The position numbers and the translations under genes are program-made. Below, piece after piece: positions 25,838 to 34,859 of a stretch of 64,000 nt of DNA. The stretch comes from VAZQ01 sp963721005 (GTDB lineage Bacteria > Pseudomonadota > Alphaproteobacteria > Rhizobiales > Xanthobacteraceae), in NCBI GenBank assembly GCA_963721005.1, contig CAVRHR010000007.1, positions 1-64,000 on the forward strand. Direction: 5' to 3'. The notes below the pieces were generated by a model, which ran no database searches, was not told the origin of the DNA, and saw only the letters and a list, made by a program, of their open reading frames with translations. How positions within the stretch are numbered: the first letter of the stretch is position 1; every line of letters starts with the position of its first letter.

Positions 25838-27020
25838 CTACTTCCCTTGCTGTTCCTCTTCTTCTTCCCTCTCTTTGGCCCGCGCTGCGGATAAAGTGAA
25901 CTCGAGATTGACGTTGCCTTCGTGGCACGCATACTCGACGAGTTGTTCCTGATCCGTCAGCCGCCACATCACGAATTCCACGCTATACGGTTTCGTCCGG
26001 GTTCCCGGATCATCCAGCGTGAATCCGTAAAGCAGGTGCGTGTCATCCAGGCGCTTCCAGCGCTCGGTTAGACGCTTGCTCACGGTACCGTCGCTCATGA
26101 CGATCGTTGGCATGGAATACGCCCTGGCCCCGGACACCATGCCATCCGCCGCGAAATTCGTGTATTCAACGACGAGCGTGTCGTCCTCCCAGTGCCCGCG
26201 CGCGGCACCCTGCTCCAGATGAACGCTCGCGGGGGGACGTGGACGTCCGTCCAGGTAAATCAGCTGCGACCGAAGGGCTTCCACACGAACAACCACCGCC
26301 TGCGGGCTCTGAACAATCTCCAAGGTGGGTTCTTGCCCCCCGGGACCTGAACCGGTCCAGCGCCGGACCGATGCCGTCAGGCCGAATGCACCGGCTCGAA
26401 AGCGGTCGGTCTTCCGGACCGGTAGCCGGACGATCCAGCAAGTTGTCGGCAAGGTTCCGTTGCTCCCTGGCGGCAGGAGTTGCCGGCGGCAGTCGCCCGT
26501 CCGGTGGATCGACCACCTGGGACGTATGCAGACTGGTCATCGGCACTTTGAACCAAAAACCGTCTCTCCAGAACGTGTTGTACGCATCCGTGGTTTTTTC
26601 GCCCGGTGGAGTATTGGTGGGTTCGGTGCGAAGGTCGAACTGTCTTTGCTGCGCAGCATCCTCGAGCTCGGCTCGGACCGATGGATCAAATTCCGTCTTG
26701 TCGGATTCGTTGCTCGGGCGCTCGAGCGGCGTGAGGATGGTGCGGCTCCATATACCCTGCAGATCCGGCTTGCCATCAGCTGTCCGCGGCACTTCGCCGA
26801 CTTTGTACGCGGCAAAACTTGCCTTCCAGTCGTAGGGCTTGTCCGGTGCCCCGGTAGTCTCACTCTCGGCGGGTGCTTTGGCGGCGGGCAGAATGGGGCA
26901 ACTCAGGTTAAAGCACGGCGCCGTCTCACTCTTCGGGGCTGGTTGTGCGCCCGAAGCGGTTCCAAACAGGCCGGCAATGGCTACCGATCCAAGCCAAAAT
27001 GCGAAATTCCTTGGACGCAT
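25838..27020 (-). pseudogene. secreted GRY-core family protein, copy 2, frameshifted
   Basis: This copy is nearly the same as the intact gene at 27150-28274. Its N-terminal part (MRPRNFAFWLGSVAIAGLFG, then PRTADGKPDLQGIWSR) runs in one frame to about GPA near 26360. The rest (GSGPGGQEPTLEIVQSPQAV to the end) is one frame away. Base comparison shows one extra base: GGCG-CTGG-ACC here against GGCG-TTC-ACC in the intact copy. The C-terminal part also has an insertion, NFAADGMVSGARAYSMPTIV, absent in the sister copy. Likely a recent pseudogene or a sequencing error. Confidence 0.8.
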
Positions 27021-27149
27021 CGCCTGTCCCCCCGACGTCGATTGCGCGGATCGCCAACAGGTCATCCCATTCTGGTAGGCTTTGAGACCTTCATTATGAA
27101 TCGGTTTGTAAACCTGTCAAGATCGCGCCGGCGCGTGGTGCTCGATCGG

Positions 27150-28274
27150 CTACTTCTCTTGCGGTTCTTCTTCCCTCTCTTTGGCCCGGGCTCCGGATAA
27201 AGTGAACTCGAGATTGACGTTGCCTTCGTGGCACGCATATTCGACGAGTTGTTCCTGATCCGTCAGCCGCCACATTACGAATTCAACACTATACGGTTTA
27301 GTCCGGGTTCCCGGATCATCCAGCGTGAATCCGTAAAGCAAGTGCGTGTCATCCAGGCGCTTCCAGCGCTCGGTTAGATGCTTGCTTGCAGTACCGTTGG
27401 CATCCGCCGCGAAATTCGTGTATTCCGCCACCAGCGTATCGCCCTCCCACTGCCCGCGCGCAGCACCGGTTTCCAGATGAACGTCGGCGGGGGGGCGTGG
27501 ACGTCCGTCCAGGTAGATCAGCTGCGATCGAAGGGCCTCCACACGAACAACCACCGCCTGCGGGCTCTGAACAATCTCCAAAGTGGTTTCTTGCCCCCCG
27601 GGACCTGAGCCGGTGAACGCCGGACCGACGCCGATAGGCCGAATGCACCGGCTCGAAGGAGGCCGGTCTTCCGGACCGGTAGCCGGACGATCCAGCAAGT
27701 AGTCGGCACGGTTTCGTTGCTCCCTGGCGGCAGGGGTTAGCGGCGGCAGTCGCCCGTTCGGTGGATCGACGACCTGAGACGTGCGAAGACTTGTCATCGG
27801 CACTTTGTACCAAAAACCGTCTCTCCAGAACGTGTTGTAAGCATCCGTGGTTTTTTCACCCGGCGGAGTATTGGTGGGTTCGGTGCGAAGGTCGAACTGT
27901 CTTTGCTGCGCAGCATCCTCGAGCTCGGCCCGGATCGATGCATCATATTCCGTCTTGTCGGATTCGTTGCCCGGACGCTCGAGTGGCGTGAGGATGGAGC
28001 GGCTCCATATACCCTGCAGCTCCGGCTTGCCATCAGCTGTCCGCGGCACCTCGCCGACTTTGTATGCGGCGAAACTCGCCTTCCAGTCGTAGGGCTTGTC
28101 CGGCGCCCCGGTCTCACTCCCGGTGGCTGCCTTGGCAACGGGCTGAATGGGGCAACTTAAGCCAAAGCACTGCCCGGCCTCATTCTTCGGGGCGGGTTGC
28201 GCAGATGAAGCGGCTCCAAACAGGCCGGCGATGGCTGCCGATCCAAGGCAAGTTGCGAAATTCCCAGGACGCAT
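27150..28274 (-). CDS. secreted GRY-core family protein, copy 3
   Basis: The longest intact family member, 374 residues. Signal peptide residues 1-25 (SSAQ), then a variable cysteine pair (CFGLSCP). It continues with APDKPYDWKASFAAYKVGEV, PRTADGKPELQGIWSRSILT, a QQRQFDLRTEPTNTPPGEKT stretch, SRCIRPIGVGPAF and core QWEGDTLVAEYTNF near residue 292. The end has LTERWKRLDDTHLLYGFTLD, DPGTRTKPYSVEF and a final acidic tail. It is the tandem twin of the frameshifted copy. Periplasmic or outer surface by signal; function unknown. Confidence 0.8.
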   Translation of the reverse strand: MRPGNFATCLGSAAIAGLFGAASSAQPAPKNEAGQCFGLSCPIQPVAKAATGSETGAPDKPYDWKASFAAYKVGEVPRTADGKPELQGIWSRSILTPLERPGNESDKTEYDASIRAELEDAAQQRQFDLRTEPTNTPPGEKTTDAYNTFWRDGFWYKVPMTSLRTSQVVDPPNGRLPPLTPAAREQRNRADYLLDRPATGPEDRPPSSRCIRPIGVGPAFTGSGPGGQETTLEIVQSPQAVVVRVEALRSQLIYLDGRPRPPADVHLETGAARGQWEGDTLVAEYTNFAADANGTASKHLTERWKRLDDTHLLYGFTLDDPGTRTKPYSVEFVMWRLTDQEQLVEYACHEGNVNLEFTLSGARAKEREEEPQEK

Positions 28275-28579
28275 CGCCTGTCTCCTCCGACGTCGATTGC
28301 GCGGATCGCCAACAGGTCATCCCATCTTGTTAAGGCATTATGATTCGGTTCGTAAACCTGTCAAGGTCATGCCGCGCGGTGCTCGAATACTTCGCGAAGA
28401 TCAAGATGCGCGGCAGGGCCTGGAAGGTTCTTGTGTCCGCCGCGCGACGTGTCGCTCCTGGTGCTCGGCACGATCGCGAGCGGCGATTCAGAGGTGGCGC
28501 CGGTTTCCAAGATTCGGCTTATCGGCTCGCAGCATCGAAGAAGAAGGGCTAGTATCCGCGACCACCGGGGAGAACAGCC
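28275..28579. other. intergenic region with IS remnant
   Basis: Between divergent family genes. The left part is the leader shared by the tandem duplicates, the middle an ISAs1 fragment (28379-28491), and the right part holds the ribosome site (GGGGAGA) for the 28580 gene. Confidence 0.5.
28379..28491 (+). mobile_element. remnant of an ISAs1-family transposase gene
   Basis: Translation gives VLEYFAKIKMRGRAWKV in one frame and then PRDVSLLVLGTIASGDSE in another. These match the N-terminal part of the full ISAs1 transposase at 58852-59997 (LLDHLATIQDTRQSWKV and LREVLFLVVCGTIASGDDY). Only about 37 codons are left, with a frameshift between the two pieces. It marks an old insertion and deletion between GRY-core copies. 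Confidence 0.65.
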
Positions 28580-29485
28580 ATGCGTTATCGCCGCTTGCTC
28601 GGCGCCATTGCGCTCTCGACGACACTGTGGTTGCCAACTGCCGGCGCACAAATATTCGATTTCGGGAAGTATCCTGACCTGAGAGGCCAGTGGGTTCGGT
28701 GGGGACCATCCGGTCCCGACCTGAAGGGCCCATTGGTTCGCTTCGGGCCGCCTGGCTTCAACGGCACCCGATTTGACCCTTCCAAGCCTCCCAATCGAGG
28801 GCAAGGAGCTCCGCTGACCCCGGAGTATCAAGCCCTCTTCGAGGCCAACCTCAAGGACCAAGCCGAGGGCGGACAGGGCACGACCCCGACTTACGCCTGC
28901 CTCTCGCCGGGCATGCCGCGAGCCACGAATGGATATGGCGAGATCGAATTCGTCGTGACGCCCCACACATTCTATATTCTGGTGCAACACATCGACGACG
29001 ATCGTCGCATCTATACCGACGGGCGCGATTGGCCCACGGATCTGGAGCCGACCTTCATGGGCTATTCCATCGGCAAATGGATCGATATCGAGCGGGCAGG
29101 CCGCTACGATCTGCTCGAAGCCGAGACCCGCGGACCCTTCAAGGGTCCGCGCACTTTCGACAGCGGCGGTGCCCTCCTGCACCAGGACAATCAGACCAGA
29201 ATCACGGAGCGAATCTATCTGGACAAAGCCGATCCCAATATCCTCCATGACGACGTCACGGTAATCGACCATGCATTGACGCGTCCGTGGACCGTCAACA
29301 AGACATACGGTCGTGAGCCGAACAAAGAACGTCCGTTCTGGCGCGACAACAATTGTTCCGAGAACAACAATCATGTCATAATCGGCAAGGAGGGCTATAT
29401 GCTGAGCGCGGATGGCTTCTTGATGCCCGCCAAGAAGGACCAGCCGCCGCCAGACCTGAGATATTTCAAGAAATCGTCCAACTAG
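28580..29485 (+). CDS. secreted GRY-core family protein, copy 4
   Basis: A 301-residue exported protein (signal residues 1-23, TAGAQ). Features in order: KYPDLRGQWVRWGPSG, GQGAPLTPEYQALFEANLKD, QAEGG, RRIYTDGRDWPTDLEP, GYSIGKWIDIERAGRYDLLE, ETRGPFKGPRTFD, ERIYLDKADPNILHDDVTV, IDHALTRPWTVNKTY, and a terminal PPPDLRYFKK. It belongs to the subgroup with KYPDW openings (also at 29800, 36118 and 37159). A glycine-proline-rich insertion near residue 45-60 is special to this copy. Ribosome site GGGGAGA. No function known. Confidence 0.8.
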   Translation: MRYRRLLGAIALSTTLWLPTAGAQIFDFGKYPDLRGQWVRWGPSGPDLKGPLVRFGPPGFNGTRFDPSKPPNRGQGAPLTPEYQALFEANLKDQAEGGQGTTPTYACLSPGMPRATNGYGEIEFVVTPHTFYILVQHIDDDRRIYTDGRDWPTDLEPTFMGYSIGKWIDIERAGRYDLLEAETRGPFKGPRTFDSGGALLHQDNQTRITERIYLDKADPNILHDDVTVIDHALTRPWTVNKTYGREPNKERPFWRDNNCSENNNHVIIGKEGYMLSADGFLMPAKKDQPPPDLRYFKKSSN

Positions 29486-29799
29486 AGCAGGTTTCGTTTG
29501 CGTTAAATCACCCGGCACGTCATGGCCGGGCATAGCCCGCGACGACGGGCGTAAACGCCCTTATGTCCGGCCACCCACGCCTTGCTTTGTGGCGCGAAAG
29601 ACGTGGGTGCCCGGCACAAGGCCGGGCATGACGACGGAGAGACCGTGCGTCAACGCGACCGGAATCCGGTCTAGCCGGTGCGTCGGCGCCGATGGGGTGA
29701 GCGTTAGGCGCCGGCCGCACGCCGCAGCTTTCGGCTGTCAGCTTGCGTTGCGGGCGGCTGTTCCTTAGCGTTCCGGGAAAGACGAAAGGGAGGTCCACC
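29486..29799. repeat. intergenic palindromic repeat
   Basis: No gene. Bases 29519-29640 contain paired segments (CATGGCCGGGCAT with ATGCCCGGCC, and CCCACGCC with GACGTGGG), typical of dispersed rhizobial repeats. The right end carries the AAAGGGAGG ribosome site of the next gene. Confidence 0.6.
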
Positions 29800-30693
29800 A
29801 TGGTTTGCCGTAGCTTGATTCACGCGATGGCGGCGGCCACCGTTCTGGCGACGAGCGCGGTCGCCGCGCCGGCGGGCGAGGCGAAGTACCCTGATTGGAG
29901 GGGCGCCTGGGAGCGGTGGTATCCGCCGAACTGGGTGCTCGACCCCTACAACGGCACCCGCACCGCCGGCGGGCAGCCTTCGCACGACCAGAGCAAGCCC
30001 TGGGCGTGGGGGCAGGAAGCGCCGCTGACGCCGGAATACAAGAAGGTTTACGAGGATAGCCTGGCGGACCAGGCGGATGGCGGCGAGGGCCTGTTCTTCA
30101 ATCATGGGGTGCGCTGCATGCCGGGCGGCATGCCGATCACGACGATCGCCTTCGCGCCCATGGAGTTCGTCGTGACGCCGGACGTCACCTACCTGTTGAC
30201 GAGCAACCAGGAGCCGATCCGCCGCATCTACACCGACGGGCGCGACTTTCCGGCCGACCTCACCCCGAGCTTCGTGGGCTACTCGGTCGGCCGTTGGGTC
30301 GATCCGGATGGCGAGGGTACCTACCGGGTGCTGGAGGCCGAAACGCGCGGGCCGTTCAAAAGCCCCCGCGCCTATGACGCGAGCGGCATACCGCTGCATT
30401 TCGACGGCCAGTCGATTTTCAAGGAACGGATTTATCGCGACCAGGCCGATCCGAATCTCATGCACGACGAAATCACCGTGATCGATCATGCCCTGACGCG
30501 GCCGTGGACCGTGGACAAGAAATATACCCTCAAATCCAATCATCGCTGGACCGAGAGCACCTGCATCGAAACGAACTCGATGATCGCGATCGGCCACGAA
30601 AGCTATTACATGAGCGCGGACGGCATGCTGATGCCGGTGCGCAAAGGTCAACGTCCGCCGGACTTGAAGTATTTCAAGGACTCGCCGCATTGA
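29800..30693 (+). CDS. secreted GRY-core family protein, copy 5
   Basis: A 297-residue exported protein, signal residues 1-22 (AVAAP). Order: KYPDWRGAWERWYPPNW, GGQPSHDQSKPWAWGQEAPL, EDSLADQADGGEG, CMPGGMPITTI, RRIYTDGRDFPADLTP, GYSVGRWVDPDGEGTYRVLE, ETRGPFKSPRAYD, ERIYRDQADPNLMHDEITV, IDHALTRPWTVDKKY. Closest to copy 36118-37032. Start chosen at MVCRSLIH since AAAGGGAGG lies seven bases before; the earlier ATG is unconvincing. Two conserved cysteines (one in the CMPGG stretch and one near the end) may pair. Confidence 0.8.
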   Translation: MVCRSLIHAMAAATVLATSAVAAPAGEAKYPDWRGAWERWYPPNWVLDPYNGTRTAGGQPSHDQSKPWAWGQEAPLTPEYKKVYEDSLADQADGGEGLFFNHGVRCMPGGMPITTIAFAPMEFVVTPDVTYLLTSNQEPIRRIYTDGRDFPADLTPSFVGYSVGRWVDPDGEGTYRVLEAETRGPFKSPRAYDASGIPLHFDGQSIFKERIYRDQADPNLMHDEITVIDHALTRPWTVDKKYTLKSNHRWTESTCIETNSMIAIGHESYYMSADGMLMPVRKGQRPPDLKYFKDSPH

Positions 30694-30783
30694 GAGAGGA
30701 GCGGCGCAGCGCCCGCGCGTCTCGAACCATCCTTCGAGACAGCCGGCAAGAGCCGGCTTCCTCAGGATGAGGGAGTCAGTACT
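30693..30783 (+). repeat. dispersed repeat family A, shortened copy 2
   Basis: Begins at the stop of the preceding gene and lacks the middle 30 or so bases of copy 1. It shares CGCGCGTCTCGAACCAT, then CCTTCGAGAC and CAGGATGAGGGAGTCAGT. Confidence 0.8.
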
Positions 30784-30865
30784 GGATCAGTAGAAGCTGC
30801 TGTACCGAGGTACGGATTCCGGTGAAGCGCTGCTTTGCAGCGGGCTGGCGCGGTGGAGTGGCCGC

Positions 30866-31729
30866 TTATTTCGCTTCCTCGACCTCGGTGTTGGAGATTG
30901 GCCCCTTCCCGAAGATGAGGATGGTGGCGTCCTCATCCCTGGCGCCGGCCCAGTGCACCTCCTTGGCTGACTCGGACGCGAACGAGCCGGCTTTGACCGG
31001 CACCGCGAGATGCTCCGGATCGAACTTGTTGCCAGTCCCGACCCACCAGGTGCCGTCGAGCACGTAGATGTAGCGGTCGGCGCTGTGGAAATGTGGATGG
31101 CTGAACGAGCCTTTGGACCACTTCGACATCGCTACATACACGCCCGGCTTCGACGGATCGCCGGCGAGCAGCGCATGCTCGTTGTGCCGCGCGCCTTGCC
31201 ACGGGATCGCGTTCGGCGGGATGATCTTGGCCGCCGACGGATCGCCGCCATGCCAAGGGCCCGGCTCCTTCGGCACCGGGGTGCGGCCCGCGGGCGGGAC
31301 CTCGATGATGAAATACGCGCCGCCTTCGTCTTTGGTGCCGTCCCAGTGCACCTTGCCGGCCTCCTCGATCATGAAGGTGCCCTTCGGAACCCGGGTCGCA
31401 TGCGCGGGATCGACCACGTTTCCGGTGCCGCGCCAGGGTGCGCCGTCGACGACCAGGACGTAGCGGTCGTTCGGATGGTAGTGCGCCTCGCCGAAATTGC
31501 CGGGCACGAACGAGTTGATGTGGACGAACAGGCTGCCGGCCTGGGCAGGATCGCCGAGCAGCACCGCATTGTTCGGCGCCTTCATGCTCGAATCGCGCCA
31601 TTTGAACTGGTCGGGCGTCTTGATCTGTACCGCCTTGGCGTCGAGCTCCGCCGCCGGCGCGGCGGCGAGCGATCCCAGCATGGCGGCGAGCGCCACGAGC
31701 GCGGCGCGGTGGTCGAAACGGACGAGCAT
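30866..31729 (-). CDS. exported bicupin
   Basis: A 287-residue protein with a signal peptide (residues 8-28, APAAE) and two cupin barrels. Barrel one shows GEAHYHPNDRYVLVVDGAPW (near 80-100) and barrel two SHPHFHSADRYIYVLDGTWW (near 210-230). Both hold HxH metal ligands, and both end with VHW-x-G, so the halves arose by duplication. It could be a metal-dependent enzyme or binding protein in the periplasm; the substrate is not evident. A strong GAGGAGGAAA site precedes the chosen ATG. Confidence 0.85.
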   Translation of the reverse strand: MLVRFDHRAALVALAAMLGSLAAAPAAELDAKAVQIKTPDQFKWRDSSMKAPNNAVLLGDPAQAGSLFVHINSFVPGNFGEAHYHPNDRYVLVVDGAPWRGTGNVVDPAHATRVPKGTFMIEEAGKVHWDGTKDEGGAYFIIEVPPAGRTPVPKEPGPWHGGDPSAAKIIPPNAIPWQGARHNEHALLAGDPSKPGVYVAMSKWSKGSFSHPHFHSADRYIYVLDGTWWVGTGNKFDPEHLAVPVKAGSFASESAKEVHWAGARDEDATILIFGKGPISNTEVEEAK

Positions 31730-31918
31730 CTCTTTTCCTCCTCGCGGTAAAGCAGGCGCGGCGCGGCAGGGGCCGCGCGCGCCGTCATAAGGACCTTCCC
31801 TGAGCAGTTTTGCGCGGGTTTTTTCAAGCCTTGCTCGAGGTCGAGTATGGGCCAAAGCGCACTGTCCCTTCAATTGCCCTGCAATGGATTTTGTCGTGAT
31901 CGGTAATAGGGCGTGGTT

Positions 31919-32914
31919 TCATTCGATCACCTCATCGGCACGGCCGAGAAGCGACATCGGCACCTCGAGGCCTAGCGCCTTGGCGATCTTCATGTTGATG
32001 ACCAGCTCGACCCGGGCGGCTTGCTGGACCGGCAGGCCGCCGGGCTTCTCGCCCAAGAGGATGCGACCGGCATAATTTCCGGAAATGCGGTACGCCTCGG
32101 TGATGCTGCTGCCGTAGCTCAGCAAGCCGCCGGCCGCCGCAAACTCGCGGAACTGGTAGATCGCGGCCAACGCGTTCTGCTCGGCCAGGGCACCGAGCTG
32201 CACGGCCCGCGTATTGTAATAGGTACTGTTCCCGATCACGAGCGCGCCGGCCTGCAACTGGACGGCATCGGCGTAAGCCGCTTCGATCTCGCGTTCATTG
32301 CTCGCATGCAAGACATGGATCCGCCGCCCGAGCGTGCGGGCTGCCGCATCCACGTCCCGCGCGATCGCCGTGGCGGTGAGTCGATCCGGGTTGATGAGCA
32401 CAGCCACAGTGCCGGTGGACGGGATCAGCGCATGCATCAGCTCCAGGCGTTTGGGTGCGAGGTCTACATCCACCGTGGTGACGCCCGTGATGTTGCCGCC
32501 GGGTCGATCAAAACTCCGGACGAGACCGCCACGCACCGGATCGCCACCCACGACGAACACGATCGGTATTTCTTGCGTCGCCGCCATGACGGCTTTGGTG
32601 GTCATTTCGCTGCCGCTGGTGACGATGACCGACACACGCCGGCGCACCAGGTCATCCGCCAATGCCGACAGGCGTTCGTACTGCCCGTCGGCCCAGCGGA
32701 ACTCGATGGCGACATTCTGGCCCTCGGCATAGCCGGTTTCCCGCAAGCCAGCGCGGAATGCCGCGACCATCGATCGGTCGCTGGCCGCCGAGCGTCCGCT
32801 GAAATAGCCGATCACCGGTATCGGCTGCTGCGCGTGCGCCACGAGCGGCCACGCGACTGCCGCGCCGCCGAGCAGCGTGATGAAATCGCGGCGCTGCAAT
32901 CGATCGAACGACAT
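31919..32914 (-). CDS. ABC transporter substrate-binding protein (PF04392-like)
   Basis: A 331-residue binding protein with a Tat-like leader (RRDFITLLGGAAVAWPL) and the sequence start IPVIGYFSGRS of the family common in Bradyrhizobium as many paralogues. It has the two-lobe pattern (VTSGSEMTTKAVMAATQEIP, then NITGVTTVDVDLAPKRLELM). Ligand unknown; some relatives bind tryptophan or tyrosine. No permease or ATPase is nearby. It sits between the bicupin and a group of GRY-core genes on the same strand. Confidence 0.85.
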   Translation of the reverse strand: MSFDRLQRRDFITLLGGAAVAWPLVAHAQQPIPVIGYFSGRSAASDRSMVAAFRAGLRETGYAEGQNVAIEFRWADGQYERLSALADDLVRRRVSVIVTSGSEMTTKAVMAATQEIPIVFVVGGDPVRGGLVRSFDRPGGNITGVTTVDVDLAPKRLELMHALIPSTGTVAVLINPDRLTATAIARDVDAAARTLGRRIHVLHASNEREIEAAYADAVQLQAGALVIGNSTYYNTRAVQLGALAEQNALAAIYQFREFAAAGGLLSYGSSITEAYRISGNYAGRILLGEKPGGLPVQQAARVELVINMKIAKALGLEVPMSLLGRADEVIE

Positions 32915-33041
32915 CCAACCCCCGCCGAGCCAGGATCACGCTCCAGAATACCGGATCGGTAAGAATTGGTCAGCCGGGATGCGGCGCCACTTTGCAACCG
33001 GGCACCGTTGGCCCAAGGGTAACCCGGCATCATCGAGACCG

Positions 33042-33953
33042 TCAGAAGTCGGGCACCACCGCCTGCGGTATCGGCAGGGCGGATTTGTCGGCAAAGAAGG
33101 AGGTCGGATTGTCGGCGCAGATCTGCTCCACCAGCGGGCCTTCCGGTGCGCTCGCCAGCTGCGCCAGGCGTTCGATGGGGACCTGGCGCACCGCCGCCTC
33201 ATATTGCCGGAAGTGCTGAATGGCGTTCCAGGGCATAGTGAAGGCACCCGGGTCCTCGACGTGAACATTGGCCTCCAGGACCTTACCGTCCTCGATCAGG
33301 TGGAACCGCTCGATCACATGGAGCTGCTTGGTGTGCGGCGTCCCGAATCCGTCGACCCATGTCCGGTCGTCGAGCCCGATCGTATCGACGACCAGCGCAT
33401 CGCCATCGTACCGGCCGATGGATTCGCCGTACCAGGAGGTCTTGACGTTGTCGGAATGCTTGTCGGTGAGGTGAATGTGGCGAACCTCGACCTTGCTGGA
33501 TAAGATCACCAGCACTTCCTTGGGGGCGTGAATGAAATACATCGCCTGCGTCATGGGCCTGAGCAGAAATCCCGGAACCCCGACCGGCCAGCAGCTCGCA
33601 TGCGGGGGATTGGCCGGCTTGCCGGCGAGGACAAGCTCGTTGCGCTTGCGCACGACCTCCCTTGCCCATGGCTGGAAGATCGGATTGCTGAGATCGGCCA
33701 GCTGAGCCGTCGGTTGCTTTCCGGTGACGCGGAATTCGTCGTTCGAGACGTACGGATGTGCCGGATCCTGCTGCACCGGGCCGGCACCGCTCGGCGGCGG
33801 AATGAATATGCGATTATATGAGTACCAGCCGATGCTGGCATCGGGTGCGAAATTGGGTGGCGCGGCTCGCGCCGTCACCGTGAAGCTCAGGCTGCCAGCC
33901 AGGCAAGCCGTGCCGGTGAGAACGCCGGTAAAGTATCCTGCATATCGTGACAT
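33042..33953 (-). CDS. secreted GRY-core family protein, copy 6
   Basis: A 303-residue exported protein with a signal peptide of about 30 residues. It belongs to a second subgroup: IGWYSYNRIFIPPPSGAGP, RVTGKQPTAQLADLSNPIF, CWPVGVPGFLLRPMTQAMYF, VRHIHLTDKHSDNVK, core GRYDGDALVVDTIGLDDRTW, LHVIERFHLIEDGKVLEANV, EDPGAFTMPW. It ends in VVPDF. It is very like copy 34860-35768, with the smaller copy 33965-34696 between them. The end-to-start gap to that gene is 11 bases, so the two are one transcript. Function unknown. Confidence 0.8.
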   Translation of the reverse strand: MSRYAGYFTGVLTGTACLAGSLSFTVTARAAPPNFAPDASIGWYSYNRIFIPPPSGAGPVQQDPAHPYVSNDEFRVTGKQPTAQLADLSNPIFQPWAREVVRKRNELVLAGKPANPPHASCWPVGVPGFLLRPMTQAMYFIHAPKEVLVILSSKVEVRHIHLTDKHSDNVKTSWYGESIGRYDGDALVVDTIGLDDRTWVDGFGTPHTKQLHVIERFHLIEDGKVLEANVHVEDPGAFTMPWNAIQHFRQYEAAVRQVPIERLAQLASAPEGPLVEQICADNPTSFFADKSALPIPQAVVPDF

Positions 33954-33964
33954 CGGCTTTTGCC

Positions 33965-34696
33965 TCACGGTCGGCGCACGCCGGCGACCGACGATATGTC
34001 GCGATGGGGCTCGCCGCAGACATAGTCCTGCAGCCACACGTCGTCGCGCTGCTGGTAGACAAAGCGGGCCTGCCAATCGCGCGTGTAGTATTGCGGATCG
34101 TGGATGGTGACGACGTCCTCGATCTCGGTCGGGCTGATCCGGCGGATCCGCTCGATCGTATGCATCTCGTCGGTGTGCGGCGCGCCGGTGGCGTCGATGA
34201 AGGTCTTCTCGTTGAAGCCGGCCGTCTCGGTCACCAAGGTGTCGCCCTCATAGCGACCGACGGAATGCCCGTTGTAATACGGGTATGGGATCAGCTCCTT
34301 GTCGCTCGGCAGCGGCTTGTCCATCGCGATCGGGCGGACCTGGTGGTTGAGCTCGTAGACCAACGTAACCTGTCCGGGCGGCGCATTGATGATCTGGAAC
34401 GGATAGGGCGTGGCGAGGGCGCGCGGCAGGCCGTCGGGCACGCAGAACTTGCGGGCGGCGTCGGTGATCGAGCCGTCCTTGAGGCCGGAGATGTTCGCCG
34501 CATAAGCGGCCTTGCCTTCCGGGGTGAACGGCAGCTCGCCGCCACCGACGATCTGGATCTTGGCGTCGTATCGTGTCGCCCAGAAGGTTCCGAAAATATC
34601 CGGCGCCTTGTCGGCCGCACAGGCCGGTGCGGAAACAGCGAGGGCCACGGCCGAGAATGCAAGGGCCAAGCCGGGGCGAGCAAGAGAATTGCTCAT
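33965..34696 (-). CDS. secreted GRY-core family protein, copy 7 (short form)
   Basis: A 243-residue exported protein, signal residues 1-28 (CAADK). It has the same core in shorter form: DIFGTFWATRYDAKI, ELPFTPEGKAAYAANISG, CVPDGLPRALATPYPFQIIN, LVYELNHQVRPIAMDK, HSVGRYEGDTLVTETAGFNE, EMHTIERIRRISPTEIEDVV. It lacks the cysteine-rich insert and the final DF of its neighbours. It gives the minimal family domain, from about residue 30 to 225. Probably co-transcribed with the next copy. Confidence 0.75.
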   Translation of the reverse strand: MSNSLARPGLALAFSAVALAVSAPACAADKAPDIFGTFWATRYDAKIQIVGGGELPFTPEGKAAYAANISGLKDGSITDAARKFCVPDGLPRALATPYPFQIINAPPGQVTLVYELNHQVRPIAMDKPLPSDKELIPYPYYNGHSVGRYEGDTLVTETAGFNEKTFIDATGAPHTDEMHTIERIRRISPTEIEDVVTIHDPQYYTRDWQARFVYQQRDDVWLQDYVCGEPHRDISSVAGVRRP

Positions 34697-34859
34697 CAGA
34701 CAGACCTCCCGAGGACACGTTTTGTGGTTCTGCCGAGGTTAGCATCCCGCCACCGCAAAAAACAGCCGCCTGGTGATACGGTCGGCGCGGGGCGCGCCCC
34801 GTCGCCGGCGAATGCGATCGGCCCGGCATCATTTTGCCGTGACGGCTTCGCCAAGAGCC

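Larger units (their letters stand above)
25838..28326 (-). repeat. tandem duplication of about 1.25 kb
   Basis: The frameshifted gene (25838-27020) and the intact gene (27150-28274) are head-to-tail copies that also share upstream DNA: CGTCGATTGCGCGGATCGCC and AACAGGTCATCCCAT occur at 27039-27073 and 28292-28326. The duplication therefore covers the leader and coding region. The copies have drifted enough to rule out a very recent event. Confidence 0.85.
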
